A stretch of 64,000 nucleotides of DNA. Origin: Pelomonas caseinilytica. GTDB lineage: Bacteria; Pseudomonadota; Gammaproteobacteria; Burkholderiales; Burkholderiaceae_C. This document shows, piece after piece, positions 25,808 to 34,598 of the stretch (positions are counted from its first letter, which is position 1; the number at the start of each line of letters is the position of its first letter). The position numbers were made by a program, and so were the translations under genes. The notes under the pieces are model-generated. The model made no database searches, had not been told where the DNA came from, and saw only the letters and a program-made list of their open reading frames with translations. The DNA lies in NCBI RefSeq assembly GCF_021353235.1, contig NZ_JAJTWT010000009.1, positions 62,001-126,000 on the forward strand, in the 5' to 3' direction.

Positions 25808-27790
25808 TCAAGCCTGCAGCCTCAGCAGTTCCGCGCCGTCGCCCACCTGGTCGCCCACGGCGAACAGCAGTTCGGCGACGACGCCGTCGCGCGGCGCGGA
25901 GATGGTGTGCTCCATCTTCATCGCCTCCATGACGGCCAGGGGCTGGCCCTGGGTGACGGTGTCGCCCGGCTTGGCGAGGAAGGCCACCAGCTTGCCCGGC
26001 ATGGGCGCGGTGAGCCGCCCGCCTTCGGCCGCGCCGTCGCCGGCATGGGCGATGAGGTCCACCTCGGTCAGCACGGCGGAGCCGTTCGCGGCGAAGACGG
26101 CCACGCGCTCACCGTGGGCATAGGTCTTCACGCGGACGCGTTCGGCGCCGAGGAAGAGTTCGTGCGTCTCGGCATCCAGCGATTGCACGGCGAAGTCGAT
26201 GGACTCGCCCTCGACGGTGAGCGCCATGCCGCCGCGGTGGTGGCGCGACAGCAGCACCTCGTGGTGGGTGCCGCCGGCCTCCAGGTCGAAGCGCCGCGTC
26301 GCCGCGCCGAACAGCCGCCATCCGTCGCGGGCGCTCCACGGGTCGCCGTCTTGCGTCGTGGCCTCGGCGGCCAGGGTGTGGGCGACGACGGCGGATGCGC
26401 TCACTTGCAGCGGCAGGCCCGGCTGGTCGAAGAGCACGGCCCGCTCGCGTTCGATCAGGCCGGTGTCCAGGTCGGCGTTCGAGAACGACGCCGTGGCCGC
26501 GCAGCGGCGCAGGAAGGCCACGTTGGTGTGCAGGCCGACGACGTGGGTGTCGCGCAGTGCCGCGTCCAGCCGCGCCAGGGCCTGGGCCCTGTCCTCGCCC
26601 CAGACGATGAGCTTGGCGATCATCGAGTCGTAGTAGGGGCTGATCGCGTCGCCTTCACGCACACCGGCGTCGATGCGGACGTCGCCCCGCTGGAAGGCGA
26701 CGTGGGCGGGCCAGCGCGCCACGTCCAGCGTGCCGGTCGCGGGCAGGAAGCCGCCGTCCGGGTTCTCCGCACAGATGCGCGCCTCGATGGCATGGCCGCG
26801 CATCGTCAACTCGTCTTGCTTGAGCGGCAGCGGCTCGCCGGCAGCCACGCGCAGCTGCCACTCGACCAGGTCCTGGCCCGTGATGGCCTCGGTGACCGGA
26901 TGCTCGACCTGCAGCCGCGTGTTCATCTCCATGAAGTAGAAGCGACCGTCCTGTTCCGCGATGAACTCGACGGTGCCGGCGCCGACATAACCGACCGCCT
27001 TGGCGGCGGCGACGGCGGCCTCGCCCATCTGGGCGCGGCGCTCGGGCGTCATGCCGGGGGCGGGGGCTTCTTCCAGCACCTTCTGGTGGCGGCGTTGCAC
27101 GGAGCAGTCGCGCTCGAAGAGGTAGACGCAGTCGCCGTGGGTGTCGCCGAAGACCTGGATCTCGATGTGGCGCGGGCGCTGCACATAACGCTCGATGAGC
27201 ACGGCGTCGTCGCCGAAGCTGTTGATGGCCTCGCGCTGGCAGGAGGCCAGCGCCGCGTCGAACTCGTCGGCGCTGAAGACCGCGCGCATGCCTTTGCCGC
27301 CGCCGCCCGCGCTGGCCTTGATGAGCACGGGGTAGCCGATGCGGTCGGCCTCGCGCTTGAGCAGGGCGGGGTCCTGGTCGGCGCCGTGGTAGCCGGGCAC
27401 CAGGGGCACCTTCGCGGCCTCCATCAGCCGCTTGGACTCGGCCTTCAGGCCCATGGCCTGGATGGCGGACGGCGGCGGGCCGATGAAGACCACGCCCGCA
27501 TCCGCGCAGGCCTGGGCGAAGGCCTCGTTCTCGCTGAGGAAGCCGTAGCCTGGGTGCACGGCCTCGGCGCCGGTGGCCTTGGCGGCAGCCAGGATGCGCT
27601 CCCACTGCAGGTAGGAGTCGCGCGGCGCGGGGCCGCCGATCAGCACGGCCTCGTCGCAGGCCTGGACGTGCTGGGCATGGGCATCGGCCTCGGAGTAGAC
27701 GGCGACAGTCTGGATGCCGAGGCGGCGGGCGGTCGCGGCCACCCGGCAGGCGATTTCACCCCGGTTGGCGATGAGGATCTTCTTAAACAC
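25808..27790 (-). CDS. mccA: 3-methylcrotonyl-CoA carboxylase, biotin-carrying alpha subunit
   Basis: 660 aa from a GTG at 27790, five bases after GGAGA; an in-frame ATG at 27820 would add ten residues without homology. Biotin carboxylase domain (about 1-450: FKKILIANRGEIACRV, the ATP-grasp glycine loop SAGGGGKGM, EMNTRLQVEHPVTE), a linking region, and a C-terminal biotinyl domain with EAMKMEH (Lys625). With MccB it carboxylates 3-methylcrotonyl-CoA in leucine degradation. The upstream gap holds a second copy of its first 33 bp. BioB-F-D-A are encoded just upstream on the same strand and would supply the cofactor. Confidence 0.95.
   Translation of the reverse strand: MFKKILIANRGEIACRVAATARRLGIQTVAVYSEADAHAQHVQACDEAVLIGGPAPRDSYLQWERILAAAKATGAEAVHPGYGFLSENEAFAQACADAGVVFIGPPPSAIQAMGLKAESKRLMEAAKVPLVPGYHGADQDPALLKREADRIGYPVLIKASAGGGGKGMRAVFSADEFDAALASCQREAINSFGDDAVLIERYVQRPRHIEIQVFGDTHGDCVYLFERDCSVQRRHQKVLEEAPAPGMTPERRAQMGEAAVAAAKAVGYVGAGTVEFIAEQDGRFYFMEMNTRLQVEHPVTEAITGQDLVEWQLRVAAGEPLPLKQDELTMRGHAIEARICAENPDGGFLPATGTLDVARWPAHVAFQRGDVRIDAGVREGDAISPYYDSMIAKLIVWGEDRAQALARLDAALRDTHVVGLHTNVAFLRRCAATASFSNADLDTGLIERERAVLFDQPGLPLQVSASAVVAHTLAAEATTQDGDPWSARDGWRLFGAATRRFDLEAGGTHHEVLLSRHHRGGMALTVEGESIDFAVQSLDAETHELFLGAERVRVKTYAHGERVAVFAANGSAVLTEVDLIAHAGDGAAEGGRLTAPMPGKLVAFLAKPGDTVTQGQPLAVMEAMKMEHTISAPRDGVVAELLFAVGDQVGDGAELLRLQA
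27757..27789. repeat. 33-bp direct repeat, copy inside the mccA start
   Basis: Covers the first eleven codons of mccA. It is identical at 32 of 33 positions to 27887-27919; the one difference (A here, G there at the fourth-last base) makes the codon TTT rather than TTC on the coding strand. Confidence 0.9.
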
Positions 27791-27920
27791 GGCGGGTCTC
27801 CGGGGTGAACTCGCCTGCATGCCCGGCTGCGCCGGTCATCCCGCAATTTGTCGCTGTCGCTGTCGCGACCGCGCCTCGGGCGCGAGCACCCCGGTTGGCG
27901 ATGAGGATCTTCTTGAACAT
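27783..27920 (-). pseudogene. Duplicated mccA 5' end, 45-codon remnant ORF
   Basis: From ATG 27920 the frame reads MFKKILIANRG and then departs from homology (ARARGAVATATAT...), ending at TAA 27783-27785. The 130-bp offset is not a multiple of three, so it cannot read through into mccA in frame. If translated it would act as an upstream leader ORF that overlaps the true start by 8 bp. It is most simply a remnant of a local duplication. Confidence 0.6.
27887..27919. repeat. 33-bp direct repeat, extra upstream copy of the mccA start
   Basis: Second copy, 130 bp upstream of the first on the coding strand. Its ATG (27918-27920) gives MFKKILIANRG, the normal family start, which the working copy lacks because it begins with GTG. 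Confidence 0.9.
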
Positions 27921-28016
27921 CTCGTCTTGTCTCCAAGTCTTGTGAACTGGGCGGGTGGAGGCGGCGCGCTGCCAGCGTGGGGCGGGCGCCGGGGCTCAAG
28001 GATCAAGCGGTCGGTG

Positions 28017-28223
28017 TCAGGGGGCCTTGCCCTCCTTGGCGGCCTGCCGACGCTTCTCGTAGTCCTCGTAGCTCTGGCTGTTGGCTTTGCGGCAGGCCTG
28101 GCGGTCCGCGGCGCTGTAGGCGCGCTCGCAGTTCTGCAAGGCCTTGTCCTGGCCGATGTCGTAGAGCAGGCCGCAACCGGACAGGCCGGCGGCGGCGATC
28201 AGGGTCAACACGGCGGCCCGCAT
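28017..28223 (-). CDS. Small lipoprotein
   Basis: 68 aa. Hydrophobic N-terminus with a lipobox LSGC (Cys17) after MRAAVLTLIAAAG, then a short charged mature region with two Cys (NCERAY, QACRKA) and a Tyr/Lys/Arg-rich tail (SYEDYEKRRQAAKEG). Probably anchored in the outer or inner membrane by acylation. The start lies one base after the bioB stop, so it belongs to the biotin operon transcriptionally. Function unknown; such small lipoproteins are common next to unrelated genes in this group. Confidence 0.82.
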   Translation of the reverse strand: MRAAVLTLIAAAGLSGCGLLYDIGQDKALQNCERAYSAADRQACRKANSQSYEDYEKRRQAAKEGKAP

Positions 28224-28224
28224 G

Positions 28225-29262
28225 TCAGTGCCTGCAGAGTTCGACCTTGGCGGCGGCCTCGCTGGCCAGGCCCGCCTCCGTGGAGCAGCGCATGCCCAGC
28301 CGGGCCAGCAGCGCGCGGTCCTTTTCGGCCTGCGGGTTGCTGGTGGTGAGCAGCCTGTCGCCGTAGAACATGGAGTTGGCGCCGGCCAGGAAGCACAGGG
28401 CCTGCATGGTCTCGGGCATCTGCTCTCGGCCGGCGGACAGGCGCACCATGGCGCGGGGCATGGTGATGCGCGCCACGGCGATGGTGCGGATGAACTCCAG
28501 CGGGTCCAGCGGCGCGGTGCCAGCCAGCGGCGTGCCTTCCACCTGCACGAGGTTGTTGATGGGCACGCTCTCGGGGTAGGGGTCGAGGTTGGCCAGCTGC
28601 ACGATGAGGCCGGCGCGCTGGCGCCGCGTCTCGCCCATGCCGACGATGCCGCCCGAGCAGACCTTCATGCCCTGCTGGCGCACGCGCTCCAGCGTGTCCA
28701 GGCGGTCCTGGTAGGTGCGCGTGGTGATGATCTGGCCGTAGAACTCGGGCGAGGTGTCGAGGTTGTGGTTGTAGTAGTCCAGGCCCGCGTCCTTGAGCTG
28801 CTCGGCCTGGCCGTCTTCCAGCATGCCGGCGGTCAGGCAGGTCTCCAGGCCCAGGGCCTTGACCTCGGAAATCATCGTGCCGATGGCCTCCAGATGGCGC
28901 GGCTTGGGGCTGCGCCAGGCCGCGCCCATGCAGAAGCGCGTGGCGCCGTTGGCCTTGGCGGCGCGGGCCGCCTCCATCACCTCGTCCAGCGGCAGCAGCT
29001 TCTCGGCCTTGAGCCCCGTGTCGAAATGGGCCGACTGCGGGCAGTACTTGCAGTCCTCCTCGCAGCCGCCGGTCTTGATGGACAGCAGCGTGGACAGCTG
29101 CACGGCGTTGGCGTCGAAGTGCTCGCGGTGCACCTGCTGGGCGCGGAAGAGCAGGTCGTTGAAGGGCAGCTCGAACAGGGCGGCCACCTCGTCGACGGTC
29201 CAGGGCCTGGCCTGGCGGCGGTCGGCGTCGGTCGTGGGGGTGCGGGAGAGGATCTGGTTCAT
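28225..29262 (-). CDS. bioB: Biotin synthase
   Basis: 345 aa radical-SAM enzyme that inserts sulfur into dethiobiotin. The 4Fe-4S ligands are Cys67, Cys71 and Cys74 in [10 protein letters not shown]; the 2Fe-2S region shows FCMGAAW and the [10 protein letters not shown] segment; [13 protein letters not shown] is also conserved. The start at 29262 overlaps the bioD stop (ATGA), giving a coupled bioA-bioF-bioD-bioB order with bioB last. It needs SAM and reduced flavodoxin. All four dedicated late biotin enzymes are present together. Confidence 0.97.
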   Translation of the reverse strand: MNQILSRTPTTDADRRQARPWTVDEVAALFELPFNDLLFRAQQVHREHFDANAVQLSTLLSIKTGGCEEDCKYCPQSAHFDTGLKAEKLLPLDEVMEAARAAKANGATRFCMGAAWRSPKPRHLEAIGTMISEVKALGLETCLTAGMLEDGQAEQLKDAGLDYYNHNLDTSPEFYGQIITTRTYQDRLDTLERVRQQGMKVCSGGIVGMGETRRQRAGLIVQLANLDPYPESVPINNLVQVEGTPLAGTAPLDPLEFIRTIAVARITMPRAMVRLSAGREQMPETMQALCFLAGANSMFYGDRLLTTSNPQAEKDRALLARLGMRCSTEAGLASEAAAKVELCRH

Positions 29263-29954
29263 GAGGGCAGGTGGGCGAGCAGGGGTTCGAGGGCGAGGTG
29301 GCGGGCCATCGTGGCGTGGCCGGCGTCGGCCAGGCGCGGCACATGGCCGAGGCAGGGGGCTTGCAGGCCCCGCTGCAGAGCTTGCAGATTCTCGGTGACG
29401 TGGGGCTGACGCTCGTCCACCGTGTTGGCCACCCAGGCGGCCAGCGTCAGCCCGCGGGCGCGCACGGCCTCGGCCGTCAGCAGCGCGTGGTTGATGCAGC
29501 CCAGGCGCAGGCCGACGACGAGGACGACGGGCAGGCCCAGGTCGGCGGCCAGGTCGGCGGTGTCCCAGTGGTCGTTGAGCGGCACGCGAAAGCCCCCCAC
29601 GCCTTCGACCAGGGCGACGTCGGCCCGTCCGCCCACCCAGCGCAGCGCATGCAGCAGCGGTTCGCGGGCGATGGCCTCTTCCTCGATGCGGGCGGCGATG
29701 TGGGGCGCACAGGCGGTGCGCAGCTGCAGGGCGCCGACCTCGGCGGACGACAGGCCCAGGTTGCCGGCGGCCCGCAGCCGCTCCACGTCGTCGTTGAGCC
29801 AGCGGCCGTCGACGAAGTCCTGGCCGGCCGAGACGGGCTTGAGCGCCGCGACGCGCCGGCCCGTCTGCGCGAAGGCGTGCGCCAGGCCGGCCGTGACGGC
29901 GGTCTTGCCGATCTCGGTATCGGTGCCGGTGATGAAGAAGCCCTTGAGCGTCAT
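29259..29954 (-). CDS. bioD: Dethiobiotin synthetase
   Basis: 231 aa. ATP-dependent ring closure of DAPA with CO2. P-loop [11 protein letters not shown] at 8-18, the catalytic Lys in ALKPVSAG, and [13 protein letters not shown], the conserved loop. The start at 29954 was chosen because it overlaps the bioF stop by 4 bp and puts the P-loop at the normal distance; an upstream in-frame ATG at 30035 would lie in bioF. Confidence 0.95.
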   Translation of the reverse strand: MTLKGFFITGTDTEIGKTAVTAGLAHAFAQTGRRVAALKPVSAGQDFVDGRWLNDDVERLRAAGNLGLSSAEVGALQLRTACAPHIAARIEEEAIAREPLLHALRWVGGRADVALVEGVGGFRVPLNDHWDTADLAADLGLPVVLVVGLRLGCINHALLTAEAVRARGLTLAAWVANTVDERQPHVTENLQALQRGLQAPCLGHVPRLADAGHATMARHLALEPLLAHLPS

Positions 29955-31165
29955 GCGGCCCGCTCCTGCGCCGCCGCGGCGCGCTGCAGCGCGTCCAGCA
30001 GGGCGTCCACGTCGGCCTCGGTGTGCGTGCCGCACAGCGTGATGCGCAGCCGTGCCGTGCCGGGGGCGACCGTGGGCGGGCGGATGCCCGGCACACGCAG
30101 GCCGGCGGCCTCCAGCGCGGCGGCCAGGGCCATCACCTCGGCATTGCCGCCGACGACCAGGGGCTGGATGGGCGTGGCGGCATCGGTCAGCGACCAGCCC
30201 AGGCGCGGGTGGTGGTCGATCAGCGCCAGCAGGCCGTCGCGCAGCTGCGTCTGCCGCGCCCGCAGGTTGGCGCGGCGGGCGGCGCCCAGCGGTCCCTCGA
30301 TGAGGGCGAAGCTCGTCAGCAGCGCATGCTCGATGGCGGGCGGCGAGGCGGTCGAGAAGATGAAGTTGCGGGCGGACTGCAGCAGGTAGTCGACGATGGT
30401 CGTGTGGGCCGCGACGAAGGCGCCCGCGAGGCCGGCGGCCTTGCCCAGCGTGCCGACGAGGATGAGGCGCTCGCTGCTCAGGCCGAAGTGCTCCAGCGAG
30501 CCGCGGCCGGTCGCGCCCAGCACGCCGAAGCCATGGGCGTCGTCGACGATGAGCCAGGCGTCGAAGGCCTCGGCCAGCGCCAGCAGCTCGGGCAGCGGCG
30601 CCAGGTCGCCGTCCATGCTGAAGACGGCGTCCGTGACGATGAGCTTGACCCGGGCGGTGCTGGCCGCCAACAGGGCGCGCAGGCCGGCCACGTCGGCATG
30701 GCCGTAGCGCGTGACGCGGGCCTTGGACAGGCGGGCGGCGTCGATCAATGACGCGTGGTTGAGCTGTTCGGAAAAGATCTCCGCGTGCTCGTCGCCCAGG
30801 GCCGTCACGACGGCCAGGTTGGCCATGTAGCCGGTGCAGAAGCCGATGGCGCGGGCCTCGGGGATGTGGGGCGCATACCAGCGGGCGAGGGTGTCGGCGA
30901 CGGCCTCGTGGGCGGCGCTGTGGCCGCTGACCAGGGGCGAGGCGCCCGAGCCGCCGCCCCAGCGGCGCGCGCCTTCGGCCAGGGCCTTGGCGATGGCGGG
31001 TTCGGCGGCCAGGCCGAGATAGTCGTTGGAGCAGAACATCAGCAGCGGGCGGCCATCGACGGTCTGGCGCGGCGCGGTGCCGGTGTCGGCGCGGCGCAGG
31101 CTGCGCCTGAGGCTCTGCGCCGAGAGCGCGGCGAGCTTGGTGTTCAGGTGGTCAAGCAGGGACAT
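29951..31165 (-). CDS. bioF: 8-amino-7-oxononanoate synthase
   Basis: 404 aa PLP enzyme of the alpha-oxoamine synthase family; condenses pimeloyl-(ACP or CoA) with alanine. Visible motifs: [10 protein letters not shown] near the N-terminus, GTGYM-like [23 protein letters not shown] and the PLP lysine in [14 protein letters not shown]. Its start lies within the last 14 bp of bioA. It supplies KAPA to BioA. Confidence 0.95.
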   Translation of the reverse strand: MSLLDHLNTKLAALSAQSLRRSLRRADTGTAPRQTVDGRPLLMFCSNDYLGLAAEPAIAKALAEGARRWGGGSGASPLVSGHSAAHEAVADTLARWYAPHIPEARAIGFCTGYMANLAVVTALGDEHAEIFSEQLNHASLIDAARLSKARVTRYGHADVAGLRALLAASTARVKLIVTDAVFSMDGDLAPLPELLALAEAFDAWLIVDDAHGFGVLGATGRGSLEHFGLSSERLILVGTLGKAAGLAGAFVAAHTTIVDYLLQSARNFIFSTASPPAIEHALLTSFALIEGPLGAARRANLRARQTQLRDGLLALIDHHPRLGWSLTDAATPIQPLVVGGNAEVMALAAALEAAGLRVPGIRPPTVAPGTARLRITLCGTHTEADVDALLDALQRAAAAQERAA

Positions 31166-32444
31166 CGTTCAGCAGATCGTCCAACGTTTGCGTCACGGCC
31201 CCGGCCAGGAAGGCCGCGGTCGCGTCGTCGATCAGGTAGGGGGGCATGAGGTAGACGGTGCTGCCAATCGGTCGGATCAGCAGTTCGTGGGCGCGGGCCT
31301 TCAGGTGGAAGGTCTCGGCGAAGCGCGCAGGCGCGTTCGGCACATCGAAGGCCAGGATCATGCCGCGTTGGCGCAGGTGGGCCATGCGCGAGGTCAAGGG
31401 CGCGAAAGCGCGGGCCAGCCGTTCGGCCTGGGCGCGGTTGTCCTCGAGCTGGCCGGCGTCGAAGCGGTCCAGCACCGCGTTGGCCGCCGCGCAGGCCAGC
31501 GGGTTGCCGGTGTAGGAGTGCGAGTGCAGGAAGCCCCGCGTCACGTCCTCGCTCCAGAAGGCGTCGAACACCTCGTCGGTGGTCAGCACCAGCGACAGCG
31601 CCATCGTGCCGCCGGTGATGCCCTTGGAGAGCAGGATGAAGTCCGGCCAGTCGGCTTGCGTCTGCTCCCAAGCGAAGAAGGTGCCGGTGCGCCCACAGCC
31701 CACCGCGATCTCGTCGGCGATGAGGTGCACGCCGAACTCCCGCGTCAGCTCCCGGAGGCCGCGCAGGTAGTCGGGCGAGTGCATCACCATGCCGGCCGCG
31801 CCTTGCACCAGCGGCTCGACGATCACGCAGGCGATGTGGGCATGGCGCTCGGCCAGCAGCGCGCGCATCGCCGTCAGCGCCTGGGCTTCGTTGCCCAGCC
31901 GGGCATCGGGTGAGGCGACGATGTGAGCCCGCATCAGCAGCGGGTCGTAGGCGTCGCGGAAGACCTGCACGTCGGTCACGCTTAAAGCGCCGAGCGTCTC
32001 GCCGTGGTAGCTGTTCTTCAGGCAGACGAACTCGCGCTTGGCCGGCCGGCCGCGGTTCTTCCAGCTGTGGAAGCTCTGCTTGAGCGCGATCTCCACGGCG
32101 CTGGCGCCGTCGCTGCCGAAGAACGCGTGTCCGAGCGCCCCACCGGTGCGCGCGGACAGGCGCTCGGCCAGGCGCACCGCCGGCTCGTGGGTGCAGCCGG
32201 CCAGCATCACGTGGGGCAGGGTGTCGAGCTGGGCCTTGATGGCGTCGTGCAGGGCCCGGTCGCTGTGGCCGAAGAGATTGACCCACCACGACGCGTTGGC
32301 GTCGAAGTAGCGGCGGCCCTCGGTGTCGAAGAGCCACGGGCCCTCGCCGCGGGCGATGGGCAGGGGCGGCAGGTCGGCCAGCCGGGCCATCTGGGTGCAG
32401 GGGTGCCACACGGCGGCGCGGCTGCGGTCTTGGAGGGAGGTCAT
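31152..32444 (-). CDS. bioA: Adenosylmethionine-8-amino-7-oxononanoate aminotransferase
   Basis: 430 aa, class III aminotransferase; transfers an amino group from SAM to KAPA to form DAPA. WHPCTQM near the N-terminus and FDANASWWVNLFGH are BioA hallmarks; ADEIAVGCGRTGTFFAWE holds the PLP-binding Asp and LLSKGITGG the Schiff-base lysine. The start at 32444 overlaps the upstream DUF4126 stop (ATGA). First of the four bio genes on this strand, although the transcript probably begins far upstream at mccB. Confidence 0.96.
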   Translation of the reverse strand: MTSLQDRSRAAVWHPCTQMARLADLPPLPIARGEGPWLFDTEGRRYFDANASWWVNLFGHSDRALHDAIKAQLDTLPHVMLAGCTHEPAVRLAERLSARTGGALGHAFFGSDGASAVEIALKQSFHSWKNRGRPAKREFVCLKNSYHGETLGALSVTDVQVFRDAYDPLLMRAHIVASPDARLGNEAQALTAMRALLAERHAHIACVIVEPLVQGAAGMVMHSPDYLRGLRELTREFGVHLIADEIAVGCGRTGTFFAWEQTQADWPDFILLSKGITGGTMALSLVLTTDEVFDAFWSEDVTRGFLHSHSYTGNPLACAAANAVLDRFDAGQLEDNRAQAERLARAFAPLTSRMAHLRQRGMILAFDVPNAPARFAETFHLKARAHELLIRPIGSTVYLMPPYLIDDATAAFLAGAVTQTLDDLLNDVPA

Positions 32445-33052
32445 GCGGAAGCAGGGCGTCGCACGCGCCGCAGGAGGGCGCGCAGGAACTTGAAGCAGAA
32501 CCAGATCAGCGTGGCCATGACGGCGAGGGCCAGGGCCAGCAGCGGGAAGAACAGGAGCGGGTGCGCCCAGGCCAGCCACAGCATGCCCGGCACGGCCACG
32601 TCGCCCAGCAGGGACAGGCCGAGGTTGGAGAAGGGCTCGGGCGAGGTGTTGGCTGCCGCGCGCGTGCTGGCCTTGGCGGCGTGGGCCGTGGCGGCCAGGC
32701 CGCCGCCGAGCAGGGCGGCCACCACGCCCCAGGCCTGGCCCTGGTCGCCGGCCCAGCCGCTGACGAGGCCGGCCACCAGGGCCGCCCCGGCGGGGATGCG
32801 GATGAAGGTGTGCAGGCCATCCCAGGCGCTGTCGACGAGCGGGATCTTGTCGGCCCCGAATTCCACCAGGGCCAGCACGGCGGCGCAGGCCATCACCCAG
32901 GGCGAACCCAGCACCTGCAGGCTGGGCGGGAGGTCGATCCAGCCCCAGTGCCCGGCGATGCCGACGAGCAGCACCGTCAGGTACAGGCGCAGGCCGCTGG
33001 CCCAGCCGAGGGCGGCGGCCAGCGCGAGCAGGTGGGTTGCGTCGAGGTTCAT
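32441..33052 (-). CDS. DUF4126 membrane protein
   Basis: 203 aa with five to six hydrophobic helices and a basic end (FLRALLRRVRRPASA). GWASGLRLYLTVLLVGIAGH near the N-terminus and the Ala/Thr-rich ATAHAAKASTRAAANTSPEPFSN loop match DUF4126. Function unknown. It sits between the enoyl-CoA hydratase and bioA with 4-bp overlaps on both sides, so it is tightly embedded in the operon. Inner-membrane location. Confidence 0.85.
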   Translation of the reverse strand: MNLDATHLLALAAALGWASGLRLYLTVLLVGIAGHWGWIDLPPSLQVLGSPWVMACAAVLALVEFGADKIPLVDSAWDGLHTFIRIPAGAALVAGLVSGWAGDQGQAWGVVAALLGGGLAATAHAAKASTRAAANTSPEPFSNLGLSLLGDVAVPGMLWLAWAHPLLFFPLLALALAVMATLIWFCFKFLRALLRRVRRPASA

Positions 33053-33837
33053 CCGGGCAGCCAGGAGGGCCTGGACTTGTTGAGGAAGCTCTGCACGCCC
33101 TCGCGGCCCTCGGCGCTGGCGCGGATGTCGGCGATGCGGCGCGCCGTGTCGTCGCGCAGTTCGGGCGTGATCTCGCGCGCGGCCACGTCCTTGACCAGGC
33201 GCTTGCAGGCCCGCACGGCGGCGGGGCCGTTGGCCGTGATGGCGGCAACGAGCTCGTCGACCTTGGCGTCCAGCGCCTCGGCGGCCACGACCTCGTGCAC
33301 CAGGCCCAGGCGCTGCGCCTGGGCTGCGTCGAAGCGCTCGGCCGTCACGAAGTAGCGCCGCGAGGCCTGCTCGCCCAGCGCCTTGACGACATAGGGGCCG
33401 ATGGTGGCGGGAAGGAGCCCGAGCTTCGCTTCCGACAGGCAGAAGCCCGCAGTGTCGACCGCCACGACGATGTCTGCGCAGGCCACCAGGCCCACGCCGC
33501 CGGCGTAGACGTCGCCCTGCACGCGCGCGATGACGGGCAGCGGGCAGCTGTAGATCGCCCACAGCATGTCGGCCAGGCGGGTGGCGTCGGCGTGGTTCTC
33601 TTCCCACGAGTAGCCGGCCATGGCCTTCATCCAGTTCAGGTCGGCACCGGCGCAGAAGGCCTTGCCTTCGGCGGCCAGCACGATGGCGCGCAGGTCCTCA
33701 CGCGCGCCGAGCTCGGTGAAGGCCGCGGTCAGTTCGGCGATCAGGCCCTCGTTGAAGGCGTTGCGGACTTCGGGGCGGTTGAGCGTGACGCGGGCGACGG
33801 GGCCGGCGATGGCGATGTGCAGGGCGGAGGAGGTCAT
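33049..33837 (-). CDS. liuC: Enoyl-CoA hydratase, probable methylglutaconyl-CoA hydratase
   Basis: 262 aa crotonase fold. RVTLNRPEVRNAFNEGLI, the oxyanion-hole loop GKAFCAGADLNWM and the catalytic segment VQGDVYAGGVGLVACADIVV followed by FCLSEAKLGLLPATI. The ADLNWM variant is typical of methylglutaconyl-CoA hydratases (LiuC/AtuE type). With MccAB before it and MvaB after it in the pathway, it would turn 3-methylglutaconyl-CoA into HMG-CoA. A general short-chain hydratase is the alternative. Confidence 0.9.
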   Translation of the reverse strand: MTSSALHIAIAGPVARVTLNRPEVRNAFNEGLIAELTAAFTELGAREDLRAIVLAAEGKAFCAGADLNWMKAMAGYSWEENHADATRLADMLWAIYSCPLPVIARVQGDVYAGGVGLVACADIVVAVDTAGFCLSEAKLGLLPATIGPYVVKALGEQASRRYFVTAERFDAAQAQRLGLVHEVVAAEALDAKVDELVAAITANGPAAVRACKRLVKDVAAREITPELRDDTARRIADIRASAEGREGVQSFLNKSRPSWLPG

Positions 33838-33845
33838 GGGCGGGC

Positions 33846-34253
33846 TCAGGCGGGAAGCGGCCACACGCGCAGACCGAAGCGCTCGACGTAGGGCTGGAAG
33901 TCGCGGTCGCGGTGCAGAAGGATGTGGTCGTGGTCGATGCAATAGCTCGCCAGCAGCGCGTCGACGCTGCTGCGCACGGTCCAGCCGGCAGCGCGCAGGC
34001 TGCGGTAGCGCTCGGCCGCCCGCAGTGCCTGCGCCTCGCCGCCGATGGGCTGCGCGCCCATCGGCGCCAGGATGCGGCCGGCGTCCCGCATCTCGCGTTC
34101 CGTGCGAAAGCCGCGCATCACCTCGAACAGCACGAGGTCGGGCATCAGCACCTGCGCATCGCCCTGGAGCAACCAGCCCTCAAGCGCTTCAGTGGCGGCG
34201 TTGGCGACGCCGTTGAAGAAGTCGATCCAGACGCTGCTGTCAGCGACCAGCAT
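33846..34253 (-). CDS. vapC: VapC-type PIN-domain toxin
   Basis: 135 aa. PIN fold with the acidic quartet visible: Asp5 in MLVADSSVWIDFF, Glu in LVLFEVMRGF, Asp in SSVDALLASYC and Asp in LLHRDRDF. These chelate Mg2+ for RNA cleavage. The start at 34253 lies 14 bp inside the vapB gene, the normal antitoxin-first overlap. The pair is inserted in the leucine/biotin array, followed 9 bp later by the enoyl-CoA hydratase. Family VapC enzymes cleave tRNA or rRNA; the target here is unknown. Confidence 0.92.
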   Translation of the reverse strand: MLVADSSVWIDFFNGVANAATEALEGWLLQGDAQVLMPDLVLFEVMRGFRTEREMRDAGRILAPMGAQPIGGEAQALRAAERYRSLRAAGWTVRSSVDALLASYCIDHDHILLHRDRDFQPYVERFGLRVWPLPA

Positions 34254-34566
34254 GGCGCTTGCGCTTCGGCGCGTTGGCGGTCTTGCGCGACGCCTTGGCC
34301 GCATAGGCCTTGCGCGGCTCCTGCGCCGCAAGGGCCTGCGGCTGCGCGTCGGGTTCGACCTGCGACCAGTTGGGCTCACCGTTCAGGCGCTCTTCGTCAC
34401 CCCAGCCCCAGCGCAGCTTGCCGCGCCATTTCAGGATCTCGCGATAAGCGGCCTGGCGCTCCAGCATGCGCAGGCCGGCTTCCACGGCCTCCTTCTTGGT
34501 CTTGAACGGTCCAGCCGCCAGAACGCGGGCCATCAACTCGTCGTCAATATCGATGTTGGTGCGCAT
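34240..34566 (-). CDS. vapB: VapB-type antitoxin with basic C-terminal tail
   Basis: 108 aa. The N-terminal ribbon-helix-helix matches the VapB antitoxin pattern (MRTNIDIDDELMARVLAAG, KTKKEAVEAGLRMLERQ), then the toxin-wrapping part (WRGKLRWGWGD). Unlike the usual ~70-90 aa proteins it carries a long Ala/Lys/Arg tail (KAYAAKASRKTANAPKRKR) that could bind nucleic acid. An imperfect 14-bp palindrome lies 10-23 bp upstream and is a likely self-operator. Confidence 0.88.
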   Translation of the reverse strand: MRTNIDIDDELMARVLAAGPFKTKKEAVEAGLRMLERQAAYREILKWRGKLRWGWGDEERLNGEPNWSQVEPDAQPQALAAQEPRKAYAAKASRKTANAPKRKRHAGR

Positions 34567-34575
34567 GATGTGTAT

Positions 34576-34589
34576 GAAATCCGGAATTC
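34576..34589. promoter_or_regulatory. Imperfect palindrome upstream of vapB, possible VapBC operator
   Basis: GAAATCCGGAATTC, symmetric except at one pair of positions, centred on TCCGGA, just before the vapB start on the minus strand. The local sequence is AT-rich compared with its surroundings. Confidence 0.45.
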
Positions 34590-34598
34590 GTGTGCATT

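Noticed and set aside
27791-27820. ATG at 27820 as the mccA start
   Set aside because: Adds MQASSPRRPA with no homology; GTG at 27790 has a GGAGA site 5 bp upstream and begins the conserved FKKILIANRG.
33846-34566. VapBC as evidence of a larger mobile island
   Set aside because: No integrase, transposase, att-like repeat or composition break is seen around it; it is a two-gene insertion at most.
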